Position numbers and translations under genes: made by a program. Positions 49,810 through 62,463 of a stretch of 64,000 nucleotides of DNA are shown piece by piece. The notes under the pieces were generated by a model. It was not told the DNA's origin, did not search any database, and saw only the letters and a list, made by a program, of their open reading frames with translations. Position 1 is the first letter of the stretch. Each line of letters opens with the position of its first letter. This stretch comes from Plectrocnemia conspersa (taxonomy: Eukaryota > Arthropoda > Insecta > Trichoptera > Polycentropodidae), in NCBI GenBank assembly GCA_009617715.1, contig VTFK01000053.1:124001-188000 (forward strand), written 5' to 3'.

Positions 49810-49930
49810 TCAGAATAATGAACACCCCATGAATAACTCACTTTTCCGAAGATTTACCTTACATAAAAGTTCAAACAATTCGTTTTAGGGAAAAAAGTAT
49901 TTATTTGCACATATCTCTTAAAATTAATTC
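49810..49930 (-). repeat. Dispersed repeat related to 33736-33930 (inverted)
   Basis: AACAATTCGTTTTAGGGAAA and TTTGCACATATCTCTTAAAA are the reverse complements of blocks in the 33.7-kb copy. Confidence 0.5.
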
Positions 49931-50419
49931 CCTGTTAAATAGCACCCGAGTATTAATAACATATCTAGCTGGTTGCACACTTGCATAACATATAAGCTAT
50001 TAACGGCTGACTTGGGTGATATGTTGAATTCGATGAGAGCCGATTTTGTTTTGTCAAAACCGATTGTTCTACCGATTATTGTGTTCACAATATGGGTCGC
50101 GTTTACCGAGTTGCCGTGCGGTGTATGCAAGTCTCTTTTGTCGTTCCGCCGTGCATGATCGATCATGCATATAAAAATCTTTCATAATGTTTTAAAAATA
50201 TTAAGCGGAGGGTACATACATATACCCACATACAAATATATATATATTTGGTCTTATAATTGGTAATATGATCTCCCTGTGGCCATTATTTTTTTGCACA
50301 AATGCTTTCAATCGTAATGTGGCGATCATCTTCAGATGCTAAATCAAACGGAATGTTTCTTCTTTTCGTCGCAGCAATCCTAGACTACCCTTGAAAAAAT
50401 CAATTGTTCAATGGTTAGG

Positions 50420-51270
50420 GTTTTCAGTCGAATATTCGAATTATTCGTCCAATTTTAAACTATACGAATATTAAAATAATTAAAATGAAATTTGAAAAAA
50501 TCTTAAAATGAAACAATTTGTATAATTGAGCAACACAGATAGACGTGGTTGTGACTAGTGCCGCTCCAAATTATGTGACTTTATTTTGTTTCGAAATGCG
50601 AGACAATGATACGCTTCTTCTTAACAAAAATGTGCTTTCACGCCTTCGAAAAACATTTGTGAATGGAATATTTATCGGTGGTGTCTACTATGACCAAAAT
50701 ACGCGGAATTCGTTTGTTGAACGAAATAAAATGTTGGAAATGTTGTCGTTTAACGCTTATCTCAAAAACAGATGTGCGTCGCAAATTTTTGTGAAGTGTT
50801 TCTTGTTTCAAGACGCAAAGATTTTATTTCAGTCAATTCAATAATTTGATCGCTGTTAATTTATTTCTAGTTACATCATTTATATCCAAATCCGCACAAA
50901 TAAACGCCGATACAGATCCGATGTTAATGTATATCAAATTTGTTCCAATCATTATTCGATAAAATTATGTATTTAAAATGTTCCATTAATTTTGCTGAAT
51001 TGAACTCAATTGCAGTCCCTGATCAGTAAATCGCACAGCATATTTTATAAAATTCAAAAAGTTTAATGATTATGAAAGTAACTAATGAATAATTAAAATA
51101 ATTATTTTGTAATTAAATAATATTTTACATTCATTTAATTGTTTTTTTGCACTAATTGGTTAAATAAAAGAATATCGCTAAAAACTGTAAAAAAATACGA
51201 ATATATTCGAATACTTCATCTGTTTTTTATTCAATATTCGAATAGTTGAAAATTACGAATAATTGGGATA
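50420..51270. mobile_element. 850-bp element with TTCGAATA-rich imperfect inverted ends
   Basis: The left side, GAATTATTCGTCCAATTTTA and ACTATACGAATATT, resembles the reverse complement of the right side, AATATTCGAATAGTTGAAAA and TTACGAATAATT. The interior matches 19490-19890. A 99-codon frame at 50545-50844 lies inside; it resembles no transposase I know and is interrupted in the other copy. Confidence 0.5.
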
Positions 51271-51530
51271 AAAAACAGAGTTTTGCGTTTTAAAATGTCG
51301 AATCGGTCGCTCTGTTTCTCAACCAACGTTTAACTTGATCTCAAAGCTAGGATTTTACGAGTTATGTAAACCGCTTGGAGCTTATCGCAATTTAGCGAGC
51401 GTAATCGTTACGTTGTTGATCCATTGTCTTATGTGTGTGTTTGCATGACGTCGGTTAATTGGCTCGGCGACCGTTGGTTGCGATCGATTGAGTGAACGCA
51501 GACTCCGTGGGTCTTTACATACGTATGTTT

Positions 51531-51546
51531 GTGTGTGTGTGTGTGT
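51531..51546. repeat. (GT)n microsatellite
   Basis: Eight GT units. Confidence 0.95.
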
Positions 51547-51900
51547 TCAAGGGTTGACGGCATCTGCCAGGGTTCGTCGCCCTGTTTTCCGACCACCCTA
51601 CTTTCCGATTTTCGTTGCGTGTTCTTCCCCCTGCGTTCGAGTCGGTCACGTGCGCGCATATCTATGGGGTCAACGAATACCCCTCGTGTCTGCCGGCGCA
51701 TTCCGGAGCTGTTGCTCCTATTCTGTGATTTTGACAGGTAAACGCCCGCTTTCAAATTTTCGATGACCGTTGAACCGACACACAAAGCGGCAAACTGGAT
51801 TTTCAGGAGTTGTGTCAGATAGATGAGAAAGATAAATTGAAGCCATAATACGGCGGAACGTCTATGCACTAAGAAGCAATACTATACACAAAAATATATA

Positions 51901-52000
51901 ATCTCAAAGTTGTTTTCTGACCGTATCAGTCGCTGAATTATGTATCTCGACGGTAGCCGTTTTTCTTCATCGGTTCATTTACTTAATATTCCTGACAGGT
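51901..52000. repeat. 100-bp dispersed duplication, copy 1 (copy 2 at 52663-52760)
   Basis: Shared blocks are GCTGAATTATGTATCTCG, GTTGTTTTCT, CGTTTTTCTT-ATCGG and TTTACTT. The two copies lie about 760 bp apart and are roughly 80% identical by eye. I cannot tell whether this is a repeat or a duplicated regulatory block. Confidence 0.65.
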
Positions 52001-52662
52001 ATTCACCGAAATTTGCTAATGTCATTTTTAAAACGACTCTAGTTGCGCTACCAGTCTCTATTTCACTAATATATTTTTTACATATAATTATAATTTATAT
52101 AATCAATTCCATCTACGTTTTGCTTTTATCCCGTGCGTTACTGTGAGCGAACGACCTCACTCAGCGATCGGGGGCAATCATCGTCTAGAAGCTTTGGCTG
52201 AAATTTGGCAAATGATATTCGTATAATATCGTCAATATTTATATCGCTGTAAGATTTGTGTCGTAGTAGTTTTAACTTGTTATTTATAGCGATGCCAATT
52301 TTTATACTATTTAATTTTATACACTATTCCATTTCGTGTTGTATTGTTCATGTTCATTACATCATTTAACCTATAATTAACAGTGATTTTTATAGGATAT
52401 TTATATGTGTATGGAATCTCTTAACTCTATAGAGGAAGAGATACACTAGACGCGATGATATTTAATCATAACTTAACTTGGTTTGGTCGATGCTTTTATT
52501 TGTGGTGTCTCGCATTAGTGTACATATGCATTTCAACCGTCTGTGTATGCACGTTTTGTTCTAATCTAAGCGTAATATATAATATAATAAATAAACAGCT
52601 CTCGCTGAAATGAAAATGAAAAAAAAACTGAAAATCCACTGTACAGCGATTTTACCTCACTC

Positions 52663-52760
52663 GAGGTCAGAGTTGTTTTCTTGCCGAATCAGCCGCTGAA
52701 TTATGTATCTCGTCAGACGTCGTTTTTCTTGATCGGCTTATTTACTTTATATTTCAAACT
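52663..52760. repeat. 100-bp dispersed duplication, copy 2
   Basis: Direct-orientation relative of 51901-52000, with GCCGCTGAATTATGTATCTC as its best-conserved core. Confidence 0.65.
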
Positions 52761-55050
52761 GTCCACACTCTTGACACGCCCGGGTAGATAGGCAGACAGA
52801 TGTGCGTGTTTACCTGCACGGTTTGCAAAATCGTACGCGGCGACTTAAATCAATCGTTCGCGGTAGTCAGAAGTACCGACCTTACGGTGATCGGTGACAG
52901 AAGAAGGCATTTCAGCCAATCGTCACGGAGAAAGTAAGTGCCGACCAGTCGGTGTCTGCGATTTCCGAATTTCGCGTGAAACCCTCCTCCTTCGGGCTTT
53001 CTCTTATTCTGCCACAGTGACTCGAATTGCATAGCAAACGCATTGCGCAATTTATCTGACTCCAAAGGCGCAGTGCGGTCCTCTTCGATTGGAGAGGACG
53101 CTGGGTTCGTTGGTTCGTTAACCTTGCCCGCTGCGTTGCAGAGGTATGGGTGTTAAGTTGACGAATAGGGGAAGATGAGACCGGTTTTGTGCAACTTGCA
53201 TACAAATCGCTTTCTAACGAATGCTCATCAAGAAAGTTTGTCTTTGCTATAATTGTGTGTTAAACACTAAAAACACTTGATTCCTAGAGAGGCGAACGTT
53301 TTTGACATTCACGTCTGATAAACTTTGAATAGATAATTCATTATCAATTTGTAAGGTTATTTTAAACGTACGACAATATTGTCGATTCGAATGTATAAAA
53401 TTATGCAAAACATATAAGTGCACACAAATGAGCACAAAACTTTATTTAATTTGATTTTTACGTTGCAGTGCCATGGAATAACTCCTACGTACAAATAATG
53501 TACTACCGATTACAAATTAAATGTCATTGTTTGAGTTATATATATTAGAAAACCTAATCAAGTGTTTAAGTAAATCTTCATTGCCGAATTTTATAAACAA
53601 ACGTTAGAGGAAGTAAATCTAAGTGATTGATAACGAAAAATTGTTACAAGCGATTACGTCGCGCTTGTATTGCGATGGACGCGGGTTAATTCACATTTCT
53701 ATCTGAGTGGCGCTGTGTTTCGAATACTAGATAAGCCAATTTATACAATTGTTTAAATGGTTTTCATTTATGAAATTTAATATACACTAATTGAAAATCT
53801 TACAACTAATAATTAGATCTGTTTTGAGTTTTTTTTTTTTTATGAACCGGATGGTTAACCCTGAAAAATTTTACCGCTTTCACGCTTAACCTGTCATATT
53901 ACACACGCAATGTGTTGACGACGCATTTTTTACACTCCGTAAAGGTTAATCGCGAAGCCGCACTGGACGCCATTGACGCAATTTAAACCGCACACAAAAA
54001 AATATCACACTCGACGAGCCAACACGCGATTTATGCCACTTGAAAAGAACCAATCTGCCGTAAAGCCTGATTCGCACGATTTGACTTATGTCGTTCAACT
54101 CTTTGTTTGAACCCTTCGTTAGGATACTCCATAGATTCTTAAACTTAGTTCACTTTGCTTAGTTGACTATCGCCCACCTTTGAAAAACTTATCTCAATAA
54201 ATAATAAATTGTAACGTAGCAATGTCCATATATTTTTTTTTTTTTTCGGCAAAATATTCATATAGCTAATTTTAGAATTTCTAATAGCAAGTTTGAAAAT
54301 AAAATAACTTTAATAAATTTATAAAATTAATTATTAACCTTCTCAGACCCAGTGCACATTGCAACGTACAATAACTTGATTGCTTGTTTTTGAAGCCATT
54401 TTCGATTTATTTTCACCAGGACCTTTTGAATTTCAGTGTACACCATATTATTTCAAAACACAAAAAATATATATACTAAATAAAAAATAAACATTAAATG
54501 AATTATTTTACACAAGATTTTCACTAAAATTATTGACTAATATCAAAGAAAAGAAAATTATTTCTTTGCAATTTAAATAATACTATTTATAATTTGTATT
54601 TGCTACTTTTATTAAATATTTCTACTTAAAAAATAATAAATGCTACTTATAAAGATAATAATTGCTATAAATAAATAAGTTCTCTAACGGTTTGGTCCAT
54701 TGTTTTAACCTATAGAAACGTGGAAAAATTATAAATATTTAATGCCCAAAACATTTTCACACAACATTCTTTTTTGAACAAAAAACTTTTTGCGCACTTC
54801 TCCGTCGGGCAATATCGGTGTTCGATATTGTCCACTTTGAGAATCTAATCGTTTACTTTTCGAATCGACTGCCAAACTTTCCATCTTATTCTAAATTATG
54901 AATAATGATGAAATGGATAGCTGTCAAACTGACTGTTTTGACGCAAACCGGCCAGTGTGATCTATTTTTTTAGTTATTAGTACGCAATTAATTGTCAAAG
55001 TCAATAAACAAAAAAATAACGCTTATCAACTGTCGATTTTTTTCCTATTG

Positions 55051-55590
55051 ATTATTATGACAGTTTTTTGTACATGAGCTGTTATCAGGCCTTACTTACT
55101 ATAATGTTTTGGAAGAAAGCTGACCCTTAAATATCAACAAATTAAAACTCATGACAATTCCCTACAAATGAGTTATAATATAAAAGAGGGAACATTTTAT
55201 TTGAATTCTGATGCAAATCAATTGTGTCAATCATGTATTTCATCCAGACTTGACCTTTTTATACACAAATTTCACTATTTATATAACAGTAGTCATATGA
55301 TACCGTCACAGTCGAAAATAATGTTCTAAACGTAAGCAGATCGTTAATCAATTACAATAATTAAATATTTTCGAAAGTTTACTTGACTTATGAACGCGTA
55401 TTAAAAATTGCAACAAGACACGTCCTCTAAAAATTCTAGTTTTTATTAACAAATTAGCAATTAACTCGAAATATTTTTGTTTGAAATGACTAGCATTACA
55501 TTGCTCTAGAAATATTTTATAAATACCCGAGTCACCTTTCTCTCAGTTGTCGGTATTGAATCTTGAACGTGAGCAATCTTAACGTACCGT
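55051..55590. repeat. Tandem segmental duplication, unit A (contains a TATA/Inr promoter)
   Basis: Three blocks, each nearly identical to unit B, are separated by diverged spacers: 55051-55156 (starts ATTATTATGACAG, ends CTCATGACA), 55292-55327 (AGTCATATGATACCGTCACA...) and 55478-55585 (the core promoter block). Local offsets to unit B are about 573-635 bp, so spacers have changed length. Confidence 0.9.
55518..55545 (+). promoter_or_regulatory. TATA box and initiator, promoter copy A
   Basis: TATAAATA (55518-55525) is followed by the insect initiator TCAGTT, with its A at 55545, 27 bp after the first T. That is close to normal spacing. The surrounding 105 bp are identical to copy B. Confidence 0.55.
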
Positions 55591-55639
55591 CTTTTTCCGA
55601 AAATAAGACACTGTCTTACTTTCTTTTTTGGTCCAAAAT

Positions 55640-56222
55640 ATTATTATGACAGTTTTTTGTACATGAGCTGTTATCAGGCCTTACTTACTATAATGTTTTG
55701 GAAGAAAGCTGACCCTTAAATATCAACAAATTAAAACTCATGACATTTATTTACAACATGAGAATACAGAAATTTTAAATTTGATGCAATTCAATTGTGT
55801 CGAATCATGTATTTCATCCAGGAACTTCGTCATAAATGATCAAATTCTGAAGTCTGTTCTGATAGTCATATGATACCGTCACAGTCGAAAATAATGTTCC
55901 TAAAATTCAGCAGATCTGTTGAATCAATTCCAATAATTAAATATTTTCGTTAAATGAAGTTTATGTCTTTTTTTTGACTTAGCCTGAACGTAGTGCATTG
56001 GAAACACAAAAATTTTGCAACATGAATTTTTTACCCAATTCACAACTCCTCTAAAAAGCCTGGTTTTACAAAATTACCAAATTAGCAATTAATTCTGTTT
56101 TCAATATATTTTTGTTTGAAATGACTAGCATTACATTGCTCTAGAAATATTTTATAAATACCCGAGTCACCTTTCTCTCAGTTGTCGGTATTGAATCTTG
56201 AACGTGAGCAATCTTAACGTAG
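55640..56222. repeat. Tandem segmental duplication, unit B (contains a TATA/Inr promoter)
   Basis: It holds the same three conserved blocks as unit A, at 55640-55745, 55863-55898 and 56113-56218. Between them the spacers carry indels and substitutions. Unit B runs into the candidate exons at 56180-56236 and 56415 onward. Confidence 0.9.
56153..56180 (+). promoter_or_regulatory. TATA box and initiator, promoter copy B
   Basis: TATAAATA (56153-56160) and TCAGTT (A at 56180) have the same spacing as copy A. The predicted transcript would begin AGTTGTCGGTATTGAATC and reach a GAATAG|GTAAAC donor at 56236. Confidence 0.55.
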
Positions 56223-56436
56223 CTACATTCGAATAGGTAAACATCAACAACCGCTCAAATGTGCAATATGATAAGAGATCGGTGCAAATTTTCGTGCAAA
56301 TCACCCGCGAATGTTTAGAAAGTCGCACTCAAATTATCACATCGTAAACTGTTTGCGTATTCGTTGGCGTTCGCTTTGAACATCTGTTTTCCCCCCGTGT
56401 CTGTCCCCCTTCAGCGAGTAGCTTTTTTCCAATTTC

Positions 56437-56637
56437 ATGCTATTTTTCAGCGTTTCAACTCTCGCTCTATTGCTATGCACACCGGCACTCATTTTGCAGG
56501 CTATAATGACGTTGCAGGCGAAACGAATCGGTTACGTGTATTCGATTGTTCGAGTGAAAGTTCTAATCTCGGCTCCGGTTGCAACCGCTGTCGATATTTC
56601 GAATGTGCATTGGATACAAAGACGTTTTTTGGACTAA
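56437..56637 (+). CDS. Candidate small protein with signal-like N-terminus
   Basis: A 66-codon ORF begins at an ATG 22 bp after a very good acceptor (polypyrimidine CCCCCCGTGTCTGTCCCCCT, then TCAG at 56411-56414). It starts MLFFSVSTLALLLCTPALIL, which looks like a signal peptide or membrane segment, and ends QRRFLD. With the promoter at 56180 and the donor at 56236 it would make a two-exon gene with a 178-bp intron. A competing frame through the same exon (56415-56687) gives a Cys-containing peptide with CNRCRYFEC. Neither is recognised. No homology or codon evidence separates them. Confidence 0.25.
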   Translation: MLFFSVSTLALLLCTPALILQAIMTLQAKRIGYVYSIVRVKVLISAPVATAVDISNVHWIQRRFLD

Positions 56638-57371
56638 GAAAAGACAATGGATACCGTTCCGTTGTAATTTGTAAAAAAATACGATAACAATCGATCATTT
56701 TAAATCGAAAGAAATGCGATGCGAGGTAATCGATGTGAAATTACGACGATCGAACTAATAATGGTGTCTTAAATAGTAGCTTTGAATGAATTGTCTGAAT
56801 CTTGAGTAACAATCCAGCTTTATATAAACATATATATATTTATTACTAGCTCGTTAAAATAAACTAGATGCGTATCGAAATGTACTTAACGCTTATATTG
56901 TAGTGTTATTCGCTCATAAGGAGGCAACCATAAAACCATTATAATTTTTTTTGTTTTAATGTTTTGGTGTCGTGATGTTTTACTTTACTTAATCAATAAT
57001 ATATTAACATTTCATGTATTACAGTGATAAACCGTAGATATAAATTTTGAATTTCGGACTAGTATAGAAAAGAGAAAAGCCAGTAGCGGCAGCAATAGAG
57101 CCAATTGAACTTATAAATCGTTAAAGAATGCCAACCTCAAAAGACCATTTTTAGATTTCTGGATCATGTGGCGATGGCTTCATGAACATGGTGAAGCTTT
57201 AATTTAGATGTTATAAACATATTTAAACTCAACAATATCAGAAAATCATCTCGTTCCGCAATACTATTTTTAATATTTAGCTAAGACATCGTAAATTTCA
57301 TATGACGTTATAGCAAACTTTATATTTTTGATCAAAAAATTATACTTATTCCAAAGAGATAATCATATCAC

Positions 57372-58125
57372 GGTGTACCACAGAGGTCCACGTTAGGACC
57401 ATTGCTGTTTATAATATGTATTAATGATACAATTAATAGTATAAAAACATGTAAAATACATATGTTTGCGGACAGCACTTTAATTTATTGCATAGGTGAT
57501 AATGTTAAACAAGTTGTAGATAATTTAAATAATGTATTAAGTATAATAAAAAAATGGTTAAAAAATAATGTACTTGAACTAAATGAGAATGAAATTTAAT
57601 GTATGTTTATTAATTATAAATATGTGTTGGCTAATAATATAAAAATAGTTATAAATAACTCTATTATAGATATGTATAGTTGATAATATAATATTTAGGA
57701 GTAATTCTAGATAAAAAAAAAACAAGGAACATTTGTAATCACATATTAAACAAATAAGTATATTATCTTGGATGAGAAATATGTTAAATATAAACACAAA
57801 AAAATAATCTATAATAGTATTATATTGCCCCACTTTAATTATTGTGCAACATTATTATGAATATATATGTTTAATAAATTAGATTAAATAAAAATAGTTG
57901 TAGCAGTATGATTGAAGATGAATGTTTTAGATTTAAAATAAGAAAATAAAATTTAATAAAAAATAGATGCAGTACCAGAAGTTAGAAACAATTTAAGGGT
58001 AGTTAGATATAAGAAAACGAGTACGGCCAGGGGAATAATGTACGGAGGTGTGAATTTGTATAATATTATTTAAAAAAAAAAAAATATTAGCTGGCTTTCA
58101 AATAAATTATAATATTAAAGTCATT
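57372..58125 (+). pseudogene. Non-LTR retrotransposon fragment (reverse transcriptase, jockey-like) with 3' end
   Basis: It starts GVPQRSTLGPLLFI in the RT palm. It continues INDTINSIKTCKIHMFADST, where the catalytic YADD/FADD motif reads FADS, then LIYCIGDNVKQVVDNLNNVL and a stop at 57598-57600. After frame changes, YLGVILDKK and LSWMRNML are visible. The 3' end has AACGAGTACGGCCAGGGGAA and an A-rich tail, shared with 20035-20150. Stops and frameshifts show that it is dead. It is 5'-truncated. Confidence 0.85.
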
Positions 58126-61100
58126 TTTATATTTTGTTTATGTTTTGATTAAATATATGCAGTGTTTAAATAATTAACTATATTAGCTAAATAGATGAAT
58201 AAAATAATAAATAATAATAAATCAAATATTCACATGTCTTATTTTTTCTGTTGCATTCTATTATTATTGCTGCAATTTCGTTCAGAACCGAACCTGAAAT
58301 TGATCCTTGTGCCCGAAACGCCGTGGCCTTGCGATTGTATGTTATTGCAAAAAAAATGCGCACACGAGCTCATTCGTGCACCACTCTTGTCGGTTTGTTT
58401 AACCTTTTTTCACATATTAAAATGTCATGCAACAATTTATATTTTTTATTTTATTGTTCCTTCCGTCAGATCAATTTAATCAATATGAATTTAAGGAAAT
58501 CAATAATTATTACCCGACGCATCTTATGGTGACTCCTGGTTTATTTCATTACGGCTTTGGCTTTTACCTGTTGCTCCAAAATGCAAACACAAGGTGACAC
58601 GATTTACTTATTTTTATTTTTGTCTGCTTTTCTTATCTGCCTCTCGTTCGTGACGTCTAGTTTGTGAAAAGTGTCTCGCAGCGTCCGTGAACTGTTGAGA
58701 TAATTAAAAACGGATCATTGAACAAGGTCTGTCACACTGCTACAATGATTGTTTTAATAGCACGAAAATTACACCTATGAAATCCTATTGACTGCTGATA
58801 AAAATACAAAATATTTATAATGAACTCAAGGATTTGCGAATCAAATATAATACTACATTCATCTGAAGTGTACCAAATTTCTCCAATGCGATTGACCTTC
58901 CTAGCATCATTTGCAACAACAGCATTCAATCACCGGAGTTTCGGTCTGCGGATGGATCTACGACCTTCCGGTTTCTGATCCATTATCTTATGTGCGTTCA
59001 TGAGACCTTAATCTCCGAACCGTTTTGAAAGTGTTGTAGATCTACTGTTACATTACGATCTTACAATTAATCGACGTTCGGTCGAAGACTTCCTCAAAAC
59101 AAGTATTTTATAATTAATGCACAAAAACGTACTTAGGGGTTTTGCAATCGATTGCAGTTCCATCGCATGGGGTTGTGTAACGTTACTTAACGAATTTGGC
59201 CCACATTTTGAATGTTGATTTTAGAGGTCCGTTATTAATTAGCGTTGGCGCAGTACTTGGGATTTCATGACGGCATTGAGGTCGCGACATTCGACCGGTT
59301 GTCAAAATCCAACTTTTAAATCTACGTTTGTTTGTACCAAATCCCATGATATTATGGAGCATCATGGCTTATCATAAAAACTATTGAGTTGTTTTTTTAA
59401 ATTATTTTTTAAATCGTGGATAGGAGTGTTAGGTAACCACTGTGTATTACCGATGACCTGTTTGTCTATTATTTTTTTACTTCACCTACAGACACGTCAT
59501 AAGCAATACGTTGTTTACACTGACTTGTCTTGTGTGTGTTTATCTAGTATGTAGCGATTCGCCGTATCACAATGGTGTTCGACCATCTTTTTATAGCCGC
59601 CACCTTGAACCTACTGACCGCGAATGGACACTCGCACACGCTTCAGACAGTGTTCTTTCTCGGCGCTCGCTGTATTTCCTAGCCAGTTAGAGAATTGTAA
59701 ATGATTAATTAGAGAGTACACCTGCCCTGATTGTTCGCTAGGTCCATTTTGAGCTTGTATCGCCGGCCATTCATTACGCCATTGTTCGCGTGACGTATTT
59801 TACGCGTAAGTGCTAAGGGTCCCCCAATTCAAATGACTCGCTCGCTTGTCACGGCCAAATTTGTCAAGTCTGCTCTTAGAAGAGGCGCGTGCATGTATGT
59901 GAATGTTTATGTATTGACAAGGCTCTCTCTTGTCATTCTTATTCATATTCAAATGTAAGTCGCTCTTGAAACTTGCGATCTATATAATGGTCGGTCAGTT
60001 TGTTGCAATGCTTAAAAATTGCATCGTTAAAATCGCACCGTTACGAACAAGGTCTATTTGCTGCATTTATTAAAAACCAACGAAACATCTCGAATTACTT
60101 ATTATTTAAAAAATAGTTTATTAGCAAATACAGATGTTATTCAGTAATATTTTTTACTCAAATATTTTTTTAAAAATGATCAATTTTATACTGCTGAAAT
60201 GATACGTAATATGTTAAAATGACACGTTTGCTAATAACAACTGTTATCCGATAATATAACTTTTTTGTCATATACTATCGTATTGTCAGCGAGAATAAAC
60301 CTTCATTTAAAGATTCGTTTTTTTTATCCGTAAATTAACAATTTGCATTGGAGAAAACTTATTCGCGAAATTGCGTTCGTAACTCGTTAAAACGCGCCAG
60401 ATAACAACAGCAGCGTCATAATTACCAATTTAATTACTGGCTTTCCTCGTATTCATAACTTGCATACATATGCAATCGCGATGGCAGTCATAAACTGCAT
60501 TCGTAGAAGTAACGTTAAGTATTGTTGCAACGGTGGAGAAGAACTACGTTTAAATGATTTTATTAAGAGGCTAGTTTGTACGCATTAAATAGCTAATAAC
60601 AAATTTGAAAATACTGCTGACGTTTATTTGAACAGAAGCTATAAGCTGTAGTAATACTTGAACATTAAAAAGAATATAGATCAATAGTGAGCTGCACATG
60701 CAGTCGCCTGGGGCGCCAGCTCTAGAGAGGCAAAAAAAAGCGTTACATTTCCTCCGAAAAATGTTGCTAAAAAAATACTGCGTGAGCTTGCATGCAACTG
60801 CGTGCACACAATCAGAGACTACATTCAAAATTATTTCATAGAGCTAGCTATATTTATTTAACCCTTTGGACGCGTTAATCAAAAATAAATATATTTTTTT
60901 AAAATGCTGTGTTTAAATATTCTGATTTTTTAATTTTTATTTATTTATTATAATTCTTAAAATTATGTTTATTCACAAAAAAAAGTTTTTTCAATACATT
61001 TTTTTTATACTGATTTTTGCGTAAAGAGATAAAAAAATCAATTGGGCGACTTCCGCGTCCAAAGGGCTTATGAATGCTATAACACACCTACGTTTTTTAT

Positions 61101-62130
61101 GTTAAACACACTTATATTTCATTTTCGACAACATTTCTAAAAACGCAACTTCTATTAGTGTTTAAAACTGCAAAATAAATTCTAATTTTTTTTTTAAATA
61201 TATATAAAAAACAATTTTACATTCATTTAAAAGTAATTGTACTGAAATTTAATTATATATTTTTAATGTTAGCATAGCAAAGTGTTAAAAATATTTGTTT
61301 AGCTTCATCTCATCGTTTTTCTATGCACTCTTTGGTTAGCTATTATTATATTCTATGTTTTGTGGTTACCATACAGTTGTTTTCGCCGCTGTTTTTCAAC
61401 GTTGATCTACTATTTTTATAGTTATAATTATAATACAATAAACAACCACTATATATATTATTTTGATTTACTATAATTTTTATAATGCTTGTAGTTAATT
61501 TGAATTACTATAAATTTTCAAAAAATAATTCATGATAAAGTAGTATTAGTGTATATTTTATTGTAAATCAGCTCATGTTTTCAATATTATGTGTTGATAA
61601 TATGTGGTAAAATTAACTAGGTCCGGCCCTGGAAATGCCATTGATATAAAGTGTGAGATCAACATTTTGAACTTGAAATTTATTGCTTATTTTGTTGTGC
61701 ATCTATTTAATGATTTGAACAGGTGGCATTATCAATTATAACTGTTATTTGATTGAAATTTGTACGTATGTTCTGACACATTTGCATATATTGACGTCCG
61801 ATAATTTTATAAAGTTTCCTTTTACTCGCAGTGAAAATTGGGTGTGCAATATGCATATGCTAAACAATATTCATATTCATATACAGGAGTGTGACAAAAT
61901 ATTTGGACCAAATATATTTTTTTATATTTTTGTAGTTTCTACACACTTTTATGTAATTAAAAAAAAATAAAATACTTTTTCACAAATAATTTATATTCAC
62001 ACGTTTATAATTTAAAAAAATTATGTCTAGTAACGCATTCTTTCTCTTTTATAGCTTCGAGCACTCTTCTATGCATGCATACTCTCTACTCATTATTGTT
62101 TTCATTACGTTTTCACTAGTGAATTCTAAA
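58126..62130. other. Intron-like DNA without supported features
   Basis: AT-rich except for a mid-GC stretch at 59560-59830. Short frames at 58195-58532 on the + strand have no recognisable similarity. No repeat family was identified. Confidence 0.5.
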
Positions 62131-62134
62131 TACA

Positions 62135-62280
62135 TTTGACAGTTTCGAAACGTCCATTTGCTATTCAAACCCAACCTAACTTACACGACTTAACCAAACC
62201 CAACTCGATCTAATGTAAGTTCTAAAACTAATTATAGTTTCAGAATTTTCATTAGGTCAAGTTCAAAATAAAAATTAAAC
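62135..62280. mobile_element. Partial copy of the GCGAAACGTCCATTTGCT MITE
   Basis: It begins TTTGACAGTTTCGAAACGTC then CATTTGCTATTCAAAC, followed by the palindromic core TAAGTTCTAAAACTAATTA and TTTTCATTAGGTCAAGTT. The right terminus is missing. Confidence 0.65.
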
Positions 62281-62463
62281 CAACTCATCTCCCAAAGGAA
62301 AATAAGCGGAAACAAAAGTACGGAAAGTTGTCGCATTTAGCATATATTGCTCTATAGTTTGCTTGCACTTTAATATCACATTATTAAAAAAAATATGATA
62401 GTTATTCTTACCGATGTTACTACAGACTTCTGATATGAGAAAATTAATCAAAGTATATTCAAA

